From a bacterium (GTDB lineage Bacteria > Pseudomonadota > Alphaproteobacteria > Rhodobacterales > Rhodobacteraceae), in the NCBI GenBank assembly GCA_016124195.1, contig WGOE01000006.1, positions 434,001-498,000 of the forward strand: DNA of 64,000 nucleotides, in the 5' to 3' direction. This document shows, piece by piece, positions 60,324-64,000 of this stretch (positions within the stretch are counted from its first letter, which is position 1; the number at the start of each line of letters is the position of its first letter). The position numbers and the translations under genes are program-made. The notes below the pieces were generated by a model. It searched no databases. It was not told where the DNA came from and worked only from the letters and a program-made list of their open reading frames with translations.

Positions 60324-61340
60324 TCAGGCCGCGGGCGTGATGCGGCGCAGCCGGTCGATGCGCTCCTGTGCCGCGCCGCTGTCGATCGCGTGGCGGGCCA
60401 TTTCGACCCCTTCTTTCAGCGACGCGGCCCGGCCCGCCACCCGCAGGGCCGCGGCCGCGTTCAGCAGCACAGCGTCGCGGTACGCACCCTTGGCCCCTGA
60501 CAGAAGCGCACGAAACGCCGCGGCATTTTCGGCCGGTGTGCCGCCGAGGATCGCCTCGAACGGGTGGACGGGCAGGCCGGCCTCTTCGGGATGGACCGTG
60601 AATTCCCGGATCTCGCCGCCCTCCAGTGCCGCCACCGAGGTGGTCCCCGCGATCGAGACCTCGTCGGTGCCATCGCTGCCATGGACGAGCCAGGCCGCCT
60701 CGGCCCCCAGCGCCCTGAGCGTTTCGGCCATGGGCCGGATCAGCCGGGCCGAGAAGGTACCGGTCAACTGGCGCTTCACCCCCGCCGGGTTCGTCAACGG
60801 CCCGAGGATGTTGAAGATCGTCCTTGTGCCCAGTTCGGCCCGCACCGGACCCACGTGGCGCATCGCCGGGTGATGCATCGGCGCCATCATGAAGCCGATC
60901 CCGGCCTCGGCAAGGCAGCGCTCGACAACCTCGGGGCCGATCATCACGTTCAGGCCCATCTCGGTCAGCGCATCCGCCGCCCCCGATTTGGACGACAGGT
61001 TGCGGTTGCCGTGCTTGGCCACCGGCACGCCCGCGCCGGCCACGACAAAGGCCGTCGCGGTCGAGATGTTCAGCGTGCCCTTGCCGTCGCCGCCGGTGCC
61101 CACGATGTCCATGGCCCCGGCCGGGGCGCGCACCGCGTGGCATTTCGACCGCATCACCGCGGCGGCGGCGGCATATTCGTCGACCGTCTCGCCCCGGGTG
61201 CGCAGCGCCATCAGGAAACCGCCCATCTGCGAGGGCGTGGCGGCCCCGTCGAACAGCGCGGTGAAGGCCACCTCGGCCTCGGCCCGGCTCAGCGGGCGTT
61301 CGGCCGCGACCCCGATCAGCGGCTTGAGCGCGTCGCTCAT
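60324..61340 (-). CDS. trpD: Anthranilate phosphoribosyltransferase
   Basis: [53 protein letters not shown]. Confidence 0.97.
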   Translation of the reverse strand: MSDALKPLIGVAAERPLSRAEAEVAFTALFDGAATPSQMGGFLMALRTRGETVDEYAAAAAVMRSKCHAVRAPAGAMDIVGTGGDGKGTLNISTATAFVVAGAGVPVAKHGNRNLSSKSGAADALTEMGLNVMIGPEVVERCLAEAGIGFMMAPMHHPAMRHVGPVRAELGTRTIFNILGPLTNPAGVKRQLTGTFSARLIRPMAETLRALGAEAAWLVHGSDGTDEVSIAGTTSVAALEGGEIREFTVHPEEAGLPVHPFEAILGGTPAENAAAFRALLSGAKGAYRDAVLLNAAAALRVAGRAASLKEGVEMARHAIDSGAAQERIDRLRRITPAA

Positions 61341-61924
61341 GCCGTCACCTTGACCCCGGCGCCCTGCAGAAAGGTCTGCAACAGCCGGTGCCCATGTTCG
61401 GAGGCGATGCTTTCGGGGTGAAACTGCACGCCCTCGATGGGTTTGGTCTTGTGGCGCAGGCCCATGATCGTGCCGTCTTCAAGCCATGCGGTGACCTCAA
61501 GGCTGGCCGGCAGGCTTTCGCGTTCGACCACCAGCGAATGGTAGCGCGTGGCCAGGAAGGGCGAGGGCAGGCCCGCGAACATGCCCTGACCCGCATGCAG
61601 GATCGACCCCATCTTGCCATGCACGATCTCGTGGCAGCGCACCACCTTGCCGCCGAAGGCCTGGCCGATCGTCTGGTGGCCGAGGCAGACGCCCAGAAGC
61701 GGCGTGCCCGTCTCTGCCGCGGCGAGCGTGAGCGGCAGGCAGATGCCGGCCTGATCGGGGTCGCATGGGCCGGGCGACAGCACGATCGCCTCGGGTTTCA
61801 GGGCCATGGCGGCCTGCACATCCAGGGCATCGTTGCGCAGCACTTTGACATCGGCCCCCAGCTCGCCCAGATAATGCACGAGGTTATAGGTGAAACTGTC
61901 GTAGTTATCGATCAGAAGCAGCAT
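61337..61924 (-). CDS. trpG: Anthranilate synthase component II
   Basis: [64 protein letters not shown]. Confidence 0.97.
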   Translation of the reverse strand: MLLLIDNYDSFTYNLVHYLGELGADVKVLRNDALDVQAAMALKPEAIVLSPGPCDPDQAGICLPLTLAAAETGTPLLGVCLGHQTIGQAFGGKVVRCHEIVHGKMGSILHAGQGMFAGLPSPFLATRYHSLVVERESLPASLEVTAWLEDGTIMGLRHKTKPIEGVQFHPESIASEHGHRLLQTFLQGAGVKVTA

Positions 61925-62091
61925 TTGCGCGGGCCTTTGCCATTGGGGGGTGAACCCCGTAAGAGACAGGGTTATACAGGTACAGGAAGGTCCGTGGGCG
62001 TCAAGGGATACCGGCAAAAGGCAACCGGCGCAGGCGGCATGGTTGGGGCAGGGCCGGGACAAGGCCGAGGCAAGCAGGCAGGAGAGCATAG

Positions 62092-64000
62092 GTGGCGCGG
62101 AGTTTTGCGGGTGGTGTGATCTGGGGCGTCGTCATCGTCGGTGGCGGGCTCGGTGTCCTGTCGCAACTTTCGCCCCCAAGGCCGCCAGTAGTGGCGCCGC
62201 TTGCGCCGACGGTGGTTCAGACGGCCCCGGGCTCGGGGGCCGTGGCCGAACCACAAGCCTCGCAAACCGCGCCGTCCGAGCTTGCGACCAGTCAACCTGC
62301 GACCAGTCAACCAGAGGCCGGTCAGGCTGCAACCGGCCAGCCTTCACCGAGTCAGTCTTCAGCGGGCCAGCCTTCACCGGGTCAGTCTTCAGCGGGCCAG
62401 CCGGCACCCGGCCAGCCTTCACCGGGCCAGTCTTCGCCGGGCCAGCCTTCAGCGGGCCTGACCGAGGCCGGTCAGGCCGCAACAGGCCAACCCGCATCCT
62501 CGGAAGCCAATCCATCCCCCGCCGCGCCACTGGCTTCAAATCCGGTCACGGCAGGGACGCCGTCCTCTGGCTCTGAGGCGGGACAAGCGGCATCGGAGAC
62601 TGGCTCCCCTGCCACGACGTCGGGCGCCGCAACTATGGCCCCGGCGCAGCCCAGCGCCGACACTGCGGCCCAGACTGCAGGCCAGACGGCAGCCCAGACT
62701 GCGGCCCAGACTGCGGCCCAGACTGCGGCCCAGACTGCGGCCGAGCCTCCGGCCCCGGCCGAGGCTCTGCCCGCGCCGGATGCAGCGCCGGGGATGGCCG
62801 CCGCGCCGGTCCAGACGCCCGGCACGAGCGAGGCCATGGCGGAAAATCCTGCTCCATCGCAGGGTCTTGCCGCCGCTGATGCGCCGCAGGCTGAACTTCC
62901 GACGACGCCCGCACCGCAAGTCAGTCCGCCAAGCGAGCCCGCGCCGCCCGTCGCGCCCGCCCTGGCGCCCGAGCCCGCGCCCGGCCCGGCGCCGCAGGGC
63001 ATGAGCGCCTCTGCCGACCTTGCTCCGCCGCCCCAGACCCCTGCCGCTGCGGAACCCGCGCCCTCGCTCGATGCGCTGGGGGCAGCCCTGACCGCGCCGG
63101 CCGCTGATCAGACGCCAGCCGTGGCCGAGGCGCCGGCGCCCGAACCCATAGGGCCCAAGGACAGTCTCTTGGTGCCGGGGCAGGGGGCCGGGCTGGCCGA
63201 ACCTTCGCACCTGCCGCAGATCGCGGCGGCCGAGGATCCGGGCCTTGCCCCGCCGGCCCTGCCGCAGATCACCCCGCCGGACACGGCAGAGGAGGCGCCC
63301 GCCGCGGCTCAGGCGCCGGCCCCCCATATCCTCGTGCCGGATACGCCGACGCTGCCGGGCAGCAAGGGGCTGACCAGCACGCTGCCGACGGTTCTGAAGC
63401 CGGCGCAACTGAACCCGGATGTGCCCGGCGTCAAGACCAATGCCCTGCCTCAGATCGGCGTCGCGCCCGAGCCTGACCAGACCTCCATGCCGGCATCCGA
63501 GGACAAGCCGCTCGCGAAATTCGCCCGCAGCTTCGCGCCGACCGATGGCAAGCCGCTGTTTGCCATCCTGCTCAAGGATGTCGGCGGCGCGGGGATGAGC
63601 CGGGCCGAGCTTGCCAAGCTGCCCTTTCCGGTGACCTTCGTCATCGACCCTCTGGCCACGGATGCGAAACTGGCCGAAGAGACCTATCGCGCCGCCGGGC
63701 AGGAGGTGCTGATGCTGGCCAATGGCCTGCCCGAGGGCGCCACCGCCAGCGACGTGGCCGAGACGTTCCAGACGCTGCAGACCATCCTGCCGGAAGCCGT
63801 GGGCGTGATCGACGAGGATACGCTGGGCTTTCAGGACAACCGCGCGCTGGCCACGCTGGTGCTGCCGGTGATTGCCGATCAGGGGCGCGGGCTGGTCACC
63901 TATGACAGGGGGCTCAACGCGGCCGACCAGATCGCCCGGCGCGACGGCCTGCCGGCCGCGGTGGTTTTCCGCCGTCTCGACGGGGCAGGCGAAAGCCAGC
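62092..64000 (+). CDS. YibQ-like divergent polysaccharide deacetylase family protein, partial at right edge
   Basis: GTG start after [34 protein letters not shown] segment; about 400-aa Pro/Ala/Gln-rich region; then [61 protein letters not shown]. Confidence 0.78.
   Translation, partial: MARSFAGGVIWGVVIVGGGLGVLSQLSPPRPPVVAPLAPTVVQTAPGSGAVAEPQASQTAPSELATSQPATSQPEAGQAATGQPSPSQSSAGQPSPGQSSAGQPAPGQPSPGQSSPGQPSAGLTEAGQAATGQPASSEANPSPAAPLASNPVTAGTPSSGSEAGQAASETGSPATTSGAATMAPAQPSADTAAQTAGQTAAQTAAQTAAQTAAQTAAEPPAPAEALPAPDAAPGMAAAPVQTPGTSEAMAENPAPSQGLAAADAPQAELPTTPAPQVSPPSEPAPPVAPALAPEPAPGPAPQGMSASADLAPPPQTPAAAEPAPSLDALGAALTAPAADQTPAVAEAPAPEPIGPKDSLLVPGQGAGLAEPSHLPQIAAAEDPGLAPPALPQITPPDTAEEAPAAAQAPAPHILVPDTPTLPGSKGLTSTLPTVLKPAQLNPDVPGVKTNALPQIGVAPEPDQTSMPASEDKPLAKFARSFAPTDGKPLFAILLKDVGGAGMSRAELAKLPFPVTFVIDPLATDAKLAEETYRAAGQEVLMLANGLPEGATASDVAETFQTLQTILPEAVGVIDEDTLGFQDNRALATLVLPVIADQGRGLVTYDRGLNAADQIARRDGLPAAVVFRRLDGAGESQ
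62661..62750. repeat. 12-bp coding tandem repeat
   Basis: ACTGCGGCCCAG units encoding (TAAQ)n in the YibQ-like gene. Confidence 0.85.

Noticed and set aside
61924-62091. Possible trp attenuator or T-box upstream of trpG
   Set aside because: No Trp-codon leader peptide or clear alternating hairpins seen by eye in this spacer.

Overview
64-kb, GC-rich chromosomal window from an alphaproteobacterium, most likely Rhodobacteraceae (inferred from gene content and order, no search run). It is mostly core genome: purF-cvpA-radA; mlaF/mlaE-type lipid transporter overlapping alr; a P1B-4-type metal ATPase; pyrC-pyrE-dnaB; infC; an assimilatory sulfate reduction cluster (cysG/DUF2849/cysI/cysH/DUF934/fpr) with a divergent Lrp-type regulator; tpiA; suf-related genes interrupted by a SatD/DUF3307 pair; ssb; a dpp-type ABC operon with an AraC-type gene; miaA/pyrH; the frr-uppS-cdsA-dxr-rseP-bamA-ompH-fabZ-lpxA-lpxI-lpxB super-cluster; trpGD; and a truncated YibQ-like gene at the right edge. 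I saw no tRNA, rRNA, CRISPR array or transposase. The best second looks are: (1) infC apparently starts at AUA, fenced by an in-frame stop; (2) a dispersed intergenic repeat family (GC hairpin plus GGGAKTATTT...GATGAAA box) in about nine copies, one of which supplies the miaA start codon; (3) a SatD-like/DUF3307 module inside a suf gene run, preceded by several dyads; (4) a 14/15-bp minisatellite next to the sufT -10, whose units carry a -35-like hexamer; (5) an RTX gene splitting pyrH from frr. All calls are by eye; family names come from motif recognition.
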